In this document: piece by piece, positions 11,222-22,985 of the stretch
How positions within the stretch are numbered: position 1 is the stretch's first letter
Layout of the letters: each line of letters begins with the position of its first letter
Assembly: GCA_037126765.1 (NCBI GenBank)
Contig: JBBCBC010000032.1
Coordinates: forward strand, 1,612,001 to 1,676,000
Reading direction: 5' to 3'
DNA: 64,000 nucleotides
Origin: Stenogyne calaminthoides
Taxonomy: Eukaryota; Streptophyta; Magnoliopsida; Lamiales; Lamiaceae
The notes under the pieces: generated by a model
Told to the model about the DNA's origin: nothing
Database searches by the model: none
Seen by the model: the letters and a program-made list of their open reading frames with translations, nothing else
Position numbers and translations under genes: made by a program

Positions 11222-13115
11222 ATGGAGTTGTGGATAATGGTAAGTATCTATATTTCTGATTCTTATTCGAGTTTTTGGAAATTTTGTGTTGGGTGTTCGG
11301 GTATAGTGATAAAAGTTCTTGGGATTTTGATTTTTATTATTTAGTAGGGTTTAGGGTTCGATTTTCATTAATTTTTTGCGGTATTCTGCTTTTTTTAGAT
11401 CGTTTTTTGTTCAACAACTGTTGAATTTTGTTGGGTATTCGGTGTTTGATTTTGTTGGGTGTTGGTGTGTACAGTAACTGATTTGAATTATTCTTATTAT
11501 TTCAGCTCAAAAGCCATTTTTATTAGGCTTTTACACCCTCAAAGTGTACCACGGTGGAAAGACGAAAGATGAAGAACCATTTGAGTACATTGGAGGCACT
11601 ATGAGTGTGTTTGACTTTGTGGAGAAATTTAAATGCAATATTGATTATCTAGATAAACTGTGTGAACAGTTAGGATATCTAGGTAAGAAGGTTTATTATG
11701 GGAGGTGGAATGATGATAGAGTTCATTTAGTTGTGAGCCAAGAGGATATATATAAGTGTTTTAATGGCAATAAGAAAAAAGAAGTAACATTGTGGTTGGA
11801 GACAGATAAACCACCAGAGATTCCAACTGTAAATGAAGATGAGGTATGAGGAGAAAGGTATGTGCCAAGATCCAAAAAGTGATACCACAGAGGAGGGAGG
11901 CATCAAGGGTTTGTCAGCCAGTAAAATCATCTGAGCACAGCTATGAAGTATCAGGATTTGATGGTACAAGGTGTGTTGTTGACTTGAAGGGACACAATTG
12001 TGACAGTAGGGAATGGGATGTCAGTGGAATCCCATGCAAGCATGCTATCAGTTCAATCTTTTCTCAAGGGGAAGATGTAGAGGATTATGTACACACATTT
12101 TTTTTTCTGTTGAGGTGTACAATGAGGTGTATTCTCACTCTGTTCCCCCCATGAATGGTGAGGAGTTATGGAAGATAACTGGCTACATACCCCCCCTTAC
12201 CACCTAACTTTGGAAAGAGGAAAGCTGGTAGGCCTAAGAAAAAGAGGAGAGAAGGAGCTGATGAAGAAGAAGTGAACAATCAAGGAGATGGTGGTCAAAC
12301 TATGTCTAGGCAGATTTACAAAGTCAAATGTTCATTCAGTAAGGAAACTGGGCATAACAAGAAGGGTTGTAAAACGAGGAAGATTTCTAAAGCTATGATA
12401 GCTGAGAAAGAGAACAATCGAGCTGATTAACCTGAAGAAATGACTCAAGGAGAAGACATTCAACCAATGACTCAAGGAGCTGATGAACCTGTTGATGTAA
12501 GTTCTCACTCATTAATTCTGTTTTATCTATATTTTTATCTAAACTGATGAACCTGTACATGTGTAGGAGGTTCCTCTGATCAGAAGGGCCACCACAAGGA
12601 AAGGGAGGGAAATTAGCTGTTTTTTTAAAGAAGAAGAATAAATTCAGTCTCAATTGGAGATTCTTCAAGGAGTTCAGTAGAGGTTGTATGATTATGTTAA
12701 TTTTTTACATGTTTTTCATTGTATTTTCTTATTATGTTCATTACTAATCCATTCGATTTATAGGGGTCAGCTACATCATTTGCTCCCAACAACTTTATTG
12801 GAGGAGGACCATCACAGAGGGTTGCCAATGTATGCGGGATTTTTTTGTTTCTTAGGTATCATAGATTCATATGTTCATATTTCATCTTAATAACATGTTC
12901 TTATCGTTCTTGTTTCAATTATAGGTTCAGAGTTTTGCTACATTTACTCCCAATAATTACATTGGAGGAGATGTGGAGGGTCCATCTATGGGAGGTTCAA
13001 CAATGGCTGATGAGGATGAAATGAGAGTCACAACAATTTGGTGTAAGAAGTTTGTCACACAAACCAGTCTCACAAAAGCTGCCACGTCGAAGAAAGGGAA
13101 AGGTGAAAAGAAGTA
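11222..13115 (+). pseudogene. MULE transposase gene remnant: PB1-like domain fused to SWIM zinc finger, DDE domain missing
   Basis: An upstream exon ends in a GTAAGT donor near 11240, and a coding exon opens after an acceptor at about 11505 (QKPFLLGFYT...). It encodes a PB1-like domain of the plant MULE N-terminus (YHGGK, EYIGG, LGYLGKKVYYGRW). Reading stops at 11849. Directly after comes MRRKV and a SWIM finger (CDSREWDVSGIPCKHA, about 12000-12055), then a basic KRKAGRPKKKRR stretch and a zinc knuckle lacking its second Cys (CSFSKETGHNKKGC). The transposase DDE domain that normally separates PB1-like from SWIM is absent, so this is an internal-deletion derivative. Frame shifts occur in a T run near 12100 and a C run near 12190. 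The C-terminal part (about 12775-13115) lies in short exons ending KKGKGEKK. Confidence 0.75.
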
Positions 13116-13734
13116 GATGAGGGTTGGGGTAGGTTTGGATAGTTTTTTGTCATTAAGCCACTACAATCTCATTGTCTTTTATAGTATACTGAAAAACTCA
13201 ACTTTTGTGCTTATAATGGTATCAGATTGTGGTGGCTTATATTTTGGTAAATACTATGTGGGTAAAGGTTTCTGATCTGGTATATTTTGCTACTGATTGG
13301 TGATTTGCTATTGATGGGGTGGAAGTGATGTATATTTTGCTGCAGATTCATGGTATATTTGGCTTATAATGATCTTAGTTTTTGCTATTGATGATATACT
13401 TTGTATTTTGTATTGATGATATCTTGGTTTGAATTGTTTGTATGTATTGGTGTGCCATGGATGTTGGTTCATCAATAGGTTAGCATAAAACATAGACAAG
13501 ATATGACATTACATTAGATATCATTAGAACATTACTAATGAGACATTACATTAGATAGCTTTAGGACATTACATTAGATAGGATATTAGTATTAGAACAT
13601 TACAAAAGAGTACCAAAATAGGACTCACATTAAGATGCAAGAAACTAACCAAACCACTATAAGGTCCTAGATGCAAGAATGAGAAGTAGTACAATCAAAA
13701 TTAGTTTTTTCAATTTCAGTAGTTCCTTGATTGC
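13116..13734. other. Interior of the MULE between its two gene remnants
   Basis: This is non-coding. Around 13502-13585 the string GACATTACATTAGATA occurs three times, an irregular short tandem array. Nothing else stands out. Confidence 0.5.
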
Positions 13735-14013
13735 TTAAGTCAGAACCTTGATTTCTTGAACCAGATTCTTCATCTCCTCAGTCACCTTAGTGTTAGTGTC
13801 TTCACCTTGGCCATCATTCTTGTCAACAACCCCCTTATTGTTATCATCAACCCACATAAAAAAATCACTTCCACCACCTTCACTTAGAGAGTCAGGACAG
13901 TTATGAAATAACCTTCCTCCACTTCTAGGCTTCTGAAAAAGGTACATACGATAAGCTTTTCCACAATAGCAAATAAGGTTGTGTCAGATTCGAGTGGAAG
14001 ATGTAGAAGACAT
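13735..14013 (-). pseudogene. GRF-type zinc-finger protein remnant carried in the MULE
   Basis: Read from ATG at 14013, the frame gives a short Ser/Thr start, a TGA after nine codons, then CYCGKAYRMYLFQKPRSGGR, LFHNCPDS, and SDFFMWVDD. This matches the GRF zinc-finger pattern (CxCG ... GRxFxxC ... FFxWxD), but the last expected Cys is Ser. A Glu/Lys-rich, probably coiled C-terminal segment follows to the stop at 13735. GRF fingers bind nucleic acid in known proteins; the role inside plant MULEs is not something I can state. With the early stop and lost Cys it is probably inactive. Confidence 0.6.
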
Positions 14014-14019
14014 GGTGTG

Positions 14020-14619
14020 TTTAGGTGTTTTTGGATTTGAATTTAGTGTTGAATGTGCTGTGCTTTTTTTTTCATGAATGTGTTGTGCTTTTTTTTTCAT
14101 GAATGTGTTGTGTTGAATGTGTTAATATATGTGGATATATATATATATATATATATAGCAGATGTGAAAAACTAGGTTTTGGGAAAAAAATGTGGGAAAA
14201 ACTTGATTTTCCCACCAATTTTTGTCAAATTTGAATTCAATGGGACTAAAAGTGAAAGTAAATTGGCGCCAAAAAGCATGATTGGCTGAAAATTGGCGCA
14301 AAAAAAAAAAATGGAGGGAAGAAACTTGAGTTTTTGGAATTTATGAGACCATATGTGCAACCAGGTAAGTTAATTGGTTAATTTTGTGTTAATTATGTTT
14401 CATAACTTATGTAACTAAAAATGCAAGTGGTTGAAAGGTGGTTAAGCCTTATTAATTATGTCCCATAACTTATGGGACCACATTTGCAAGTCGATTTAAC
14501 GGAAACTGTCAAGGTGGGACCACATTTGTAAATTAAAATTCTTGTGAGACTAATTTAGCAGAGGTGAGACTAAATTTAAAACATTTCGTGGTTCGTGGGA
14601 CCAAAAGTACAAAAAACTC
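14020..14619. repeat. Right terminal region of the MULE
   Basis: It contains an AT microsatellite (about 14132-14157) and then text rich in GGGACCACATTTGCAAG-like phrases that pairs with the left end (5990-6140) in inverted orientation. It is non-coding. Confidence 0.45.
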
Positions 14620-17433
14620 AATATTTCTACTATTTTCTCCTCAAAAAATTCAACCAATACTTTAGTATTTCTACTATTTTCTCCTCGAAAAGTTCCAGTA
14701 TCCTCGTGACAATTTCCTTGAATACAAACTGAAATATCGAATATTAGAGAGAAATAGCTCATACTCGGAAAAAGTATAAAACATCAAATTGAAAGAAAGA
14801 AAAGGAATTATATACAACATTACCAAGCCTTTAGATGAAAACATCATCTCCAACCACACTTGTCTTCTACATATACACTTTAAAATATTCATGAAAAATA
14901 AATATATAATTATTAAGAACTAACAAAGTTCTAAAAGAGATACATCATGCGAGTCATAAACATTTTTAAAATAATATGCATAAATAGTGCGAGAAATTTC
15001 ACTCAAAACAAGTATAATTACTAAAAATTATAGTTCATATGAAATTTAAATCAAAATCTTATAAAAAAAAGAAAAGAAAACTGAGGGCTACAACCTGGCC
15101 AAAGGTAAAAGCTCAAAGGAACAAAATTCCCATCATGAAACAAAAAGGGGAGCCTCCGTAAAATAGAGGTCCATAAAGCATCCCAACCAAACAGATCAAC
15201 AACAATTAACAAAGGGGCATGCAGACCCAAAAAACAAACTAAAAACCAAGGGGCCAACAAATGCTAAAGCAATCAGGCCACCATTGACCTGTCCATCCAG
15301 CGTACCAGCTACATATGCCTCCTATATCTGCCCTTAAAATCTGAAATAATACACCACCTTCATACAAAGCACCAAAACAAACTTAACAAGCCAAAAGTCC
15401 AAACCACTCATCAGCGAAATAAGAAAAACCCACGACCTCTTGCAACAAAATCACATTGATAACTCAAAATATTTAACACAAATAACATTAAATTATACAA
15501 AATGACGTGAAAATAACAAAAAGAAGATGAAAAATAAGATTGAGAGAGAAAGAAGACCCTAACCTGGAATCACATGACTTTTTTTCGAAACAACCTGGAA
15601 TCACATTGATAAGAAACTTTTTTCGGGAGAATTGCTCAATATTTCCAAACAACCTAAAAATCACATTGATAAGAAACGTTCTTCGGGAGAATTGCTCAAT
15701 ATCAAGGTATAAAGAAGAAAAGATGCAGTGAAAATGAGAGAATGCGGCCTAAACATCAAAGAACATAGTTAGATAATCTTTTTAATAAATTAATATTAAA
15801 ATGAACAATCCAGATAGATTTAATATTTAAAAATGTAAAAGTATTTTTTAAATATTAATAATTTTTATGTATAACAGTGATATTTTTTATACATAACAAT
15901 AATACCAAAAAACGTAAACTCGAGATCTCACAAATTTTTATCATGACACAAAACCCTTAAATAGCCGACATGACAAATCAAATCCATCGCCCCACGTAAA
16001 CCATAAGTGCCCACAATATTATGAAGCACCACTTTAATCGATGGGAAAGAAAAAATGTATATATCCACTTTCATTAAAATTAAAGTGTTATACCATTTCA
16101 TATAAGAAAACATATATGTACCCATCTTATAATGAAAGTATATAATTAGGCCTTTATTGGAAAAAATATTATACATATGACCCACACTCTCTCTTACTCT
16201 CTTATTCCTTAAGACTTAATAAAATTGATAGACTATTTCTCTTTTGTTTAATTTTAATTTATTAGATATTTTTTTTATTATATATTAATTTTGTAAATTA
16301 AAATAAATCAAATAATTTATTATAATATATATTAATATATTGCGTCAATAGAATAAATAAATAAATAATCACTTCATATTAAAATAGTAATAAAACAATG
16401 TGGACCAATTATTTTTTTTATTCTTTATAATTATAAATATCATTAATTTCAATTTTAAAATTGAATAAATCTTTTTTAATAATAATTTTTACTAAAGTTA
16501 ATAGTTCAATTTTATTGAGCTCATATCTTTAATTTTAAAATTTATAATATGTGCATTTAAATGTAATATTTAATTAATACATACTTATAACTTTATTTAT
16601 ATCTATAATATATATTAATATATATATATGAAGATGAATAAGGAGGTGGGTGAGGGTATTTTTGAATAAAAAGTCTAAAATAATTTTTTTTATTAAAATG
16701 GATATACATATTTTTTAATTTTATTATTAGATAAGGTATACTTACCCTTCTTAACTTAATCAATTATCTTTGCCATAATATTCACCTTCTGAAATTTCCA
16801 AACACTATATATATGTGCAACACAATTAACCCTTGCAAACACTAGTAATTTTATGATAAAAAATGAGACGGTCTCATGTATAAAACAAAGTATAATTTAG
16901 TATAATTAATACTAATTTCTCTTAAAGTGTTAAAACACTAATATTTAAATTACACCCCGTCTCATCGTGAGACGATCGCATGTAAGTGTGCCTCAAATTT
17001 TATATGACCTTAACGCTATGTAACCGGCCATATGCGCTCACCCCCCACGGATCAATAAATGAGCTACTATCTACCTCTATATATAAATTCTAGAAAACAC
17101 ATACTCAATTTCATTTTCCATATTCTCCAATTTGCCAAATGTAAACACTCCTTCACTTTTTTTCACAAGTTTATTTTGCATTTTCTCTTTAAAAAAATTA
17201 TTAATAGGTACAAATTTTTATTCAAATTACTAATATATACAAATAAAATTACATATATAATCAAAATTGTACAATAAAAGTGCAACTGTATCTGTGTATA
17301 TACAATCATATTATACATATTAATAAGTTGCAATCCTAAAATGTATCTATCAATAAGTCTCTTTTTCTCTTTCTCATTCCACTTTAGTACTCTCTACTAA
17401 TAGGTACAAATAAAATTTGCATATATAAAAAAA
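14620..17433. other. AT-rich intergenic spacer
   Basis: No supported gene was found. A 21-base string (ATTTCTACTATTTTCTCCTC plus flank) occurs at about 14623 and 14668. The block 15060-15450 is less AT-rich and has a short minus-strand open frame without recognisable domains; it may be an old retroelement scrap. Around 16863-16985 GAGACGGTCTCAT and CGTCTCATCGTGAGACG suggest a further small inverted-repeat element. Confidence 0.5.
15591..15702. repeat. 60-bp tandem repeat, two copies plus a fragment
   Basis: CACATTGATAAGAAAC and CGGGAGAATTGCTCAATAT recur with an exact 60-base period. A partial third unit (AACCTGGAATCACAT) precedes them at about 15561. It is not coding in any convincing frame. 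Confidence 0.8.
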
Positions 17434-17811
17434 TTTCAATAATGAGTTGATAATTCAATATGAAGTGAAAACAACATGTAGTTGATTAATAGGACGATAC
17501 AAACTTGTCAAAATTAATAAGATCTTAGCAATGAAAGTGTCAGCAGAAAAAATGCACAACTTATATCTAGTCGTTCAACATTAGATGAAGTGCAAGCAAA
17601 ATATAAGAGTTAAAAATAGTTAACTTCCAAGAATGAGCTTCATCATGCAGGTTACAAACATGCACATACATTGTTAATTAATTTATACATAATAATGCTG
17701 AATTAGTCCATATTGTCCGTCTGTAAGCAAGGTCTATAATTAGCGGCAATTCTTGCACTCATTTCTCATGGCATCCTTGAACACTTAACTGCAAAAATGG
17801 CTCCGAAAAGC
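17434..17811 (+). pseudogene. Third, truncated copy of the His/Glu-repeat gene (promoter and first codons only)
   Basis: The sequence matches about 2785-3178 of copy 1: the upstream region, a degraded TATA (TATAATTA), the leader and the ATG at 17797 followed by the first five codons (MAPKS). Homology then ends abruptly at 17812, where the long inverted arm begins; the frame runs into unrelated text and stops after 16 codons. Several small indels separate it from copies 1 and 2, so it is the most diverged of the three. The 3' flank beyond the right arm (about 23650-23770) resembles copy 1 from about 4639, consistent with the inverted-repeat structure having replaced the body of this copy. Confidence 0.75.
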
Positions 17812-18445
17812 TTTATTTTAATTCTGACTTTTTTAATTGTTTTATAATGAGTATTAATTTTTAATTTGATTTTCAGTTTATTTTATTCAATTTATTACCC
17901 ACGTAGCACGCCACATGTCCAATTCGATGCCACTCAGCATTTTTCGTTCGGAATTAGGGGCGCGTGTATCATACGCCCCAAAAACGACGTCGTTTTTGGC
18001 TAGTTTGACCGGTCTCCAACGATTTGGGACTATATCGGATCAAATTGAATACATATGAGACTAAATCGGATCAAATTGAATACATATGTGACTAAATTGA
18101 AAAAGTTGATATATATGAGACCATTTTAATAAATGTGCAAAGTTATGAGACATTTTTTATTTAAATTCCATAAAATTAATATATGTATATATATTGTAAA
18201 TATTGTTGTGTGTCTTATTATTTGGGCTCATGAATTCTGAATTGCGGCCCAACTAACCTCCAACAATAAGATTTGGGCGAGTTGCCCTAGAAGAGGGCGA
18301 ACTCACCCAACTCACCCATCTATAAGAAATGGGGCGAGTTCAACTCTGAGATTTGGGCGAGTTTCCCCAAAAGAGGGAGAACTTGCCCAACTTGCCCATC
18401 TATCAAAAGAAATGGGGCGAGTTCGCTCAATGCCTGACGAAATCG
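17812..18445 (+). repeat. Left inverted arm
   Basis: It contains a palindromic ACGACGTCGTTT core near 17983-17996 and, at its inner end, several GGGCGAGTT-type motifs (about 18270-18440) in both orientations. It pairs with 22986-23621. Confidence 0.85.
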
Positions 18446-18450
18446 AGGCT

Positions 18451-18484
18451 GGGCGGGGCGGTGATCCGCATCACCGCCCCGCCC
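18451..18484. repeat. Perfect GC-rich hairpin at the arm/gene-segment junction
   Basis: GGGCGGGGCGGTGAT (18451-18465), loop CCGC, then its exact reverse complement (18470-18484). It lies between the end of the left arm and the first base of the duplicated segment and has no counterpart near copy 1. Confidence 0.9.
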
Positions 18485-20212
18485 CCGCGGTGAATATGAA
18501 TGTATGATTCACTTGGTACGTAATTGAGTCAATCATGGTTTTGACATTGTCTATATATATACTATAAATACACATCTCTATATACATGGTTTGATATTGG
18601 TAGATATGTTGTCACTTTTAATAGCCAACTTGGCATTGTTGTAACTTGTGATCGATCAATTCTCATTTTTAATCACCTAATTATTTGAACCTCATCATCA
18701 CATATACTTATAATAAGTAACCAAGAAGAGATTAAGGTGTGTATTTTTTAATATTGTTTATATTGTTTTGATCTTTAATTTAAGAGTGACAATGAGGTTC
18801 GAGCTAGAAAGACGACCAGTCAATATGTGCAGAATGTAAAAATGCTGATGTTAATTTAGAGTACACACCATGTCAGAAAATACGAATATGCTAGAAAGGG
18901 AATTAAAGGGGGTATTTACAAGGAAATAATATGCTAATGTATTGGGATTTAAACTAAAATAATCACATATACTTTTATTGAAATGGTCCCATAATTATCA
19001 ACTTTTTAAAAAATTTGAGGGCGCGTGCCCAAAACGACGTTGTTTTGGGCAATTTTGAGCGATCTCCGGCGATTTGGGACCAAATTAAATCAAATTTAAT
19101 ACATGTGAAATTAAATAAAAAAATTTGATAATTATGAGACCATTTCAATAAAGGTGCAAAGTTATGAGATTATTTTGGTTTAATTCCCCTAATATATATT
19201 ACTCTTGGCAGATATTGATAGATTGGAATAGTGCATTTTTGAACCATGCAACTTATTATACTGACAAATGCAATTTTTGTTTACGCTGAACCGTGCAATT
19301 ATTTTTTCATATTAATAATTGCACGATTCAATGTAAATAATTTGCATAAGTTTAAAATGCACTATGAATGTGTGGTGCACCTGAATGCATATAAGACTTA
19401 GTAGATGTTTATTTATGAAATTCTGGATAGACACGTAGCAATAAGTTGTCGAGATGCAAAAATTAAAAATACAATGTACTATAACACTCTTAAAATTGAA
19501 AGAATCATACTTAAATGTTCAGTGTTTATTAATTTTCACTCACAGTATATCGGGGTTTTCATCAATTCAAAGTAACTTCAAAATAACGTACGAATAACAA
19601 AATGCATCTATTCTTGTAGTATAAAATAAGAATTTTCTATCATACGATTCATACCATAATATCAATATAATCAACCAGTTTAAAATATTAGTAATGAAAT
19701 TTAAAAATACATATACAATCACATTTCATAAAATGAGTATTATTAAATCAAAATTTTACTAAACTTGTTCGACTTACTGTAGAATAAATAAACTACCATT
19801 TATTCAATGACCGATAAAGATCGATCAAAGAAGGAAAATTTTGAAGTTGGGTCGGAAAATTATAAGATTACCAACATATTTGCATCAATAATTTTCAGTA
19901 ATGAGTTGATAATTCAATATGAAGTGAAAACAATATGTAGATGATTAATAGGACGACACGATTAAACTTGTCAAAATTAATAAGATCTTAGCAATGAAAG
20001 GGTCAGCAGAAAAAATGCACAACTTATCCAGTTGTTCAAGATTAGATGAAGTGAAAGAAAAATATAAGAGTAAAAAATAGTTAACTTCCAAAAATGAGCT
20101 TCATATTATCATGCAGGTTAATTACAAACATATACATACATTGTTAATTAATTTATACATAAAAATGCTGAATTAGTCCATATTGGTCATCTGTAAGCAA
20201 AGGCAGAATGTC

Positions 20213-20220
20213 TATAAATA
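20213..20220 (+). promoter_or_regulatory. TATA box of the His/Glu-repeat gene, copy 2
   Basis: TATAAATA lies at the same position relative to the ATG (20279) as in copy 1, and the surrounding promoter is almost unchanged, so this copy may still be transcribed. Confidence 0.7.
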
Positions 20221-20278
20221 GCGGCAATTCTTGCATTCATTTCTCATCTCATCCTTGAACACTTAACTGCAAATTAAA

Positions 20279-20942
20279 ATGGCTCCGAAAAGCTTGATTC
20301 TTATTGGCCTTCTCTTTGCTATAGTCTTTGTCATCTCTTCCGACGTCGTTTCAGCAGCTCGTGGTGTTGCTGAAACTAGTGAGTTCCCTCTTATTTACTT
20401 ATCTACTACATTTTTCTTTCACAATTAGTGTCTGTTTAAAGTTTAAATTTAATTTGTTCCTATTCATTAGTTTTTTTAAATATTTTTCCTTCATTTCTTC
20501 CCAATTTACCCTTACCTTTAATTCGTTAATTATCTCGATCTCAAAATTTCCATATACCATAGCCTACTTTTACATTCAATTGATTGAGTCCTCTCCTCAA
20601 AATTAGACACCTACATACTATTTCTTTTCCTCCTATTAGTAATACTTAAATGAAAAAAATATCCTCAGATTTCTTTGCGACTGAATATAGTGGATACTAT
20701 TAGACAAGTACATGCATACTAATAATAGAAATAAGTGTGTTTAAATTTGATCAGAGGGCGTGGAAGCCGACGGAAACCACCACCGCTGCCACCGCCCTCA
20801 CTGCAGTACTGAGGAGGAAAACGATCATGAAAAAGAAGAAGAAGACGGGCATCACATGCAGGAGCATGAGCATGAGCATGAGCATGAGCATGAGCATGAG
20901 CATGAGCATGAGCACCACCACTGCCACCACCCTCCTTGCTAA
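20279..20942 (+). CDS. Secreted His/Glu-repeat protein with paired CX4C motifs, copy 2 (two exons)
   Basis: Exons are 20279-20378 and 20755-20942 with the same donor, acceptor and phase as copy 1; the product has 95 residues. Signal peptide, CHRPHC and CHHPPC motifs and the acidic linker are the same as in copy 1. The Glu-His array has nine pairs instead of twelve, an 18-base in-frame difference. No stop or frameshift was seen, and the proximal promoter is preserved, so it looks functional. It sits inside the long-inverted-repeat structure, so its chromatin and small-RNA environment may differ from copy 1. Metal binding in the apoplast is inferred from composition, not shown. Confidence 0.8.
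20862..20915 (+). repeat. Coding hexamer array, 9 x GAGCAT
   Basis: Nine in-frame Glu-His units, three fewer than copy 1. The flanking exon sequence looks identical, so the array changes faster than the rest of the gene. Confidence 0.9.
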
Positions 20943-21450
20943 TTATAATACTATTACGTACGTACTAGTCTTTATATTAATTGTTGTATGATTGTAATTG
21001 TGTCCAAATAAGGCGTCTACAGCCACTGTATAACAACTCAAGCATACATGTCTTGAGTACTTATTTCTATAATTTCTCATTTTCTGCCTTTGTGATTGTA
21101 ATAGTATGCATAATGCATGTGTGTTGCTGTTGTAAGTGTGTCTGCGGATTTGATTTTAGTAAAACCTTGCTACTTTCCTGTTATAGTTTTACTCTACTCT
21201 TTTTAATACGAGCTACTTTCCTGTCAAATATATATATTGCTGATTAATAGATTATATATAAGATGATAATCAAAATACATTCAATGCCAACTCTTTTGCA
21301 ATATCATCCCACACAATCTATAAATATTTAATAACAAAACATTGTCGTTACATTTTAAAAAATATTAACAAAAGTGGTACAACTTAAATGTTGAGCTAAT
21401 TTTGTTTCCTTGCAGGTGAGATGTTCAAGGTCCAATCTCTTATATTTACA

Positions 21451-21493
<43 letters not shown>

Positions 21494-22029
21494 AGTTTTA
21501 GTTTGAGTAATTTTAAAATGTTATTATTTTTGAACTATATCTATTTATACATACATAATAATAAAATAATATACCAAAAATAGAAATAAAAAATTACAAC
21601 AAAAAAAATTATTATAAATTTATCATAAAATTTTAAAGTTATATATTAATGATTAATAATATAAATAATTTTGTACCTAATACAAATACATTAAAAAAAT
21701 ATTAATTACTCCCTCCGTCTCTTTTTAGATGACTCATTTGACTTTGACATAAAACTAATGGAGGCGTTGTTCTTTAATATTTGAAGGAAATAAAGTAACT
21801 TTATGATGAAAATATTTTTTTTCATTTAAAATAATTAAAAAGATTAATTGTTAAATTTAATACATATCCCTATTAACATTTTTTTTATAGATGGTTAAAA
21901 TTGTATACAAGATATAAGAGATATTTTTTGTCCCATAACTTTTATATAATTCAGTTTTGATCCCGAAATACTTAATTATCCAATTTTGATCCCATAATTA
22001 TTTCGATTGTCCAATTTTGATCCAATTTA

Positions 22030-22985
22030 GTCAAATGTGAGATGTACAAGGTCCTCTACTTTGAATGTGAGATGTACAAGGTCCAACCTCTCATATTTGT
22101 TGAATACCAAAATTTACGGAACAAGATTTATAATGTGGCTATGTGATTTGGTACTACAAAGAAGTATTTATGAGAGTGCTGGTGCAATCAAAGAAGAACA
22201 TAACGAATGTTCTTCATTGAATGACAATGATGAGAATTAAAAGCTTGGAAATAAGTGCGAGAAATAAAAGCAAGAAGATTTGGGCCAAGGTGGCCTCTTT
22301 TTGTTGGTTGATAAAGCCTTGTATTCAATGTGGAATTTTTCCGACCGTATTATGAGTCTTAAACGCTCATATTTAAAGTACAAGATGATCAGCTTGTCTC
22401 ACTCGCATTCCAAGGCGAGCTCGACCAAGCATTTAATGTGAATCAACTACATTGCACTCTAAGCTGGACTTTAAATTCTAGTTACGCTTAGCTAGACACG
22501 CTTCATCGTTCTGGGTGGATCTAAAGTGACATTTTGCAGGTGATATGGAGATCTGCGCCTAAAATTTTCCCTTTGAGTCTGCAGCTGACCGGCTGTAGAC
22601 CAACAATTCCTTCAGAGGATTCACGGCCATATTGGGGATGATTCTCTGATCTTGGCTGTTGATGTGTTCAGTTAGCCAAAATCAGACCTTGGTACTTGGA
22701 AAATCATTGACATATCTTTCGCACTATCTCATCTACAACTTCTTGATCACAATTCCATCCAATTGACTAAGTATGGCTCTGGTTCTTCATATACTTGAGG
22801 CACACTTTTCTTCAAGTAGGGGCGAGTTGGGTGAGTTTGCCAAGACATTGGGCGAACTCGCCCAATCATGCATCATGAGACGACGAGTTTACCAAGCATT
22901 GGGCGAACTTGCACATTCATGGAATCACGGGCGACTTAGATTTGGGAATGGGTGAAATGCCCTTCGGTGAGTTGGGCGACCTGGG
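22030..22985. other. Inner filler of the inverted-repeat structure
   Basis: This is unrelated to copy 1. GTGAGATGTACAAGGTCC occurs twice at about 22036 and 22066, echoing the single motif in the duplicated 3' flank. 22260-22780 is of mixed composition without a recognisable frame and may be patchwork captured DNA. From about 22815 onwards GGGCGAGTT/GGGCGAACT motifs recur up to the right arm. Confidence 0.5.

Larger units (their letters stand above)
5990..14619 (+). mobile_element. Defective MULE (Mutator-like) element, split by a copia insertion
   Basis: Inverted ends are visible. 5990-6060 (starting GAATTTTTTACACTTTTGG) matches the reverse complement of 14560-14619 (GAGTTTTTTGTACTTTTGG), both continuing with GTCCCACGAACCACG. 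Between them lie a PB1-like/SWIM MULE gene remnant (plus strand) and a GRF zinc-finger remnant (minus strand). Removing the 4.78-kb copia insertion leaves about 3.8 kb. No clean 9-bp target duplication was found: TTAGTATTT abuts the left end but recurs only at 14662-14670, some 40 bases beyond the right end. The boundaries are therefore provisional. Confidence 0.5.
18489..22029 (+). repeat. Segmental duplication, copy 2 (partner 1370-4959)
   Basis: It is collinear with copy 1 over 3.54 kb, including promoter, exons, intron and 3' flank. It ends inside the left arm of the palindromic repeat that is complete at 4860-5165 in copy 1. That cut suggests copy 1 is closer to the original arrangement at the 3' side. 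Confidence 0.9.

Noticed and set aside
5981..14670. TTAGTATTT as the MULE target duplication
   Set aside because: The right-hand copy is about 40 bases away from the best inverted-repeat end, so adjacency fails.
15051..15260. Minus-strand hydrophobic 69-codon ORF
   Set aside because: No signal peptide, homologue or context; the composition explains it.
22037..22240. 67-codon ORF after copy 2
   Set aside because: It starts in a repeated motif and shows no domain or homologous exon in copy 1.
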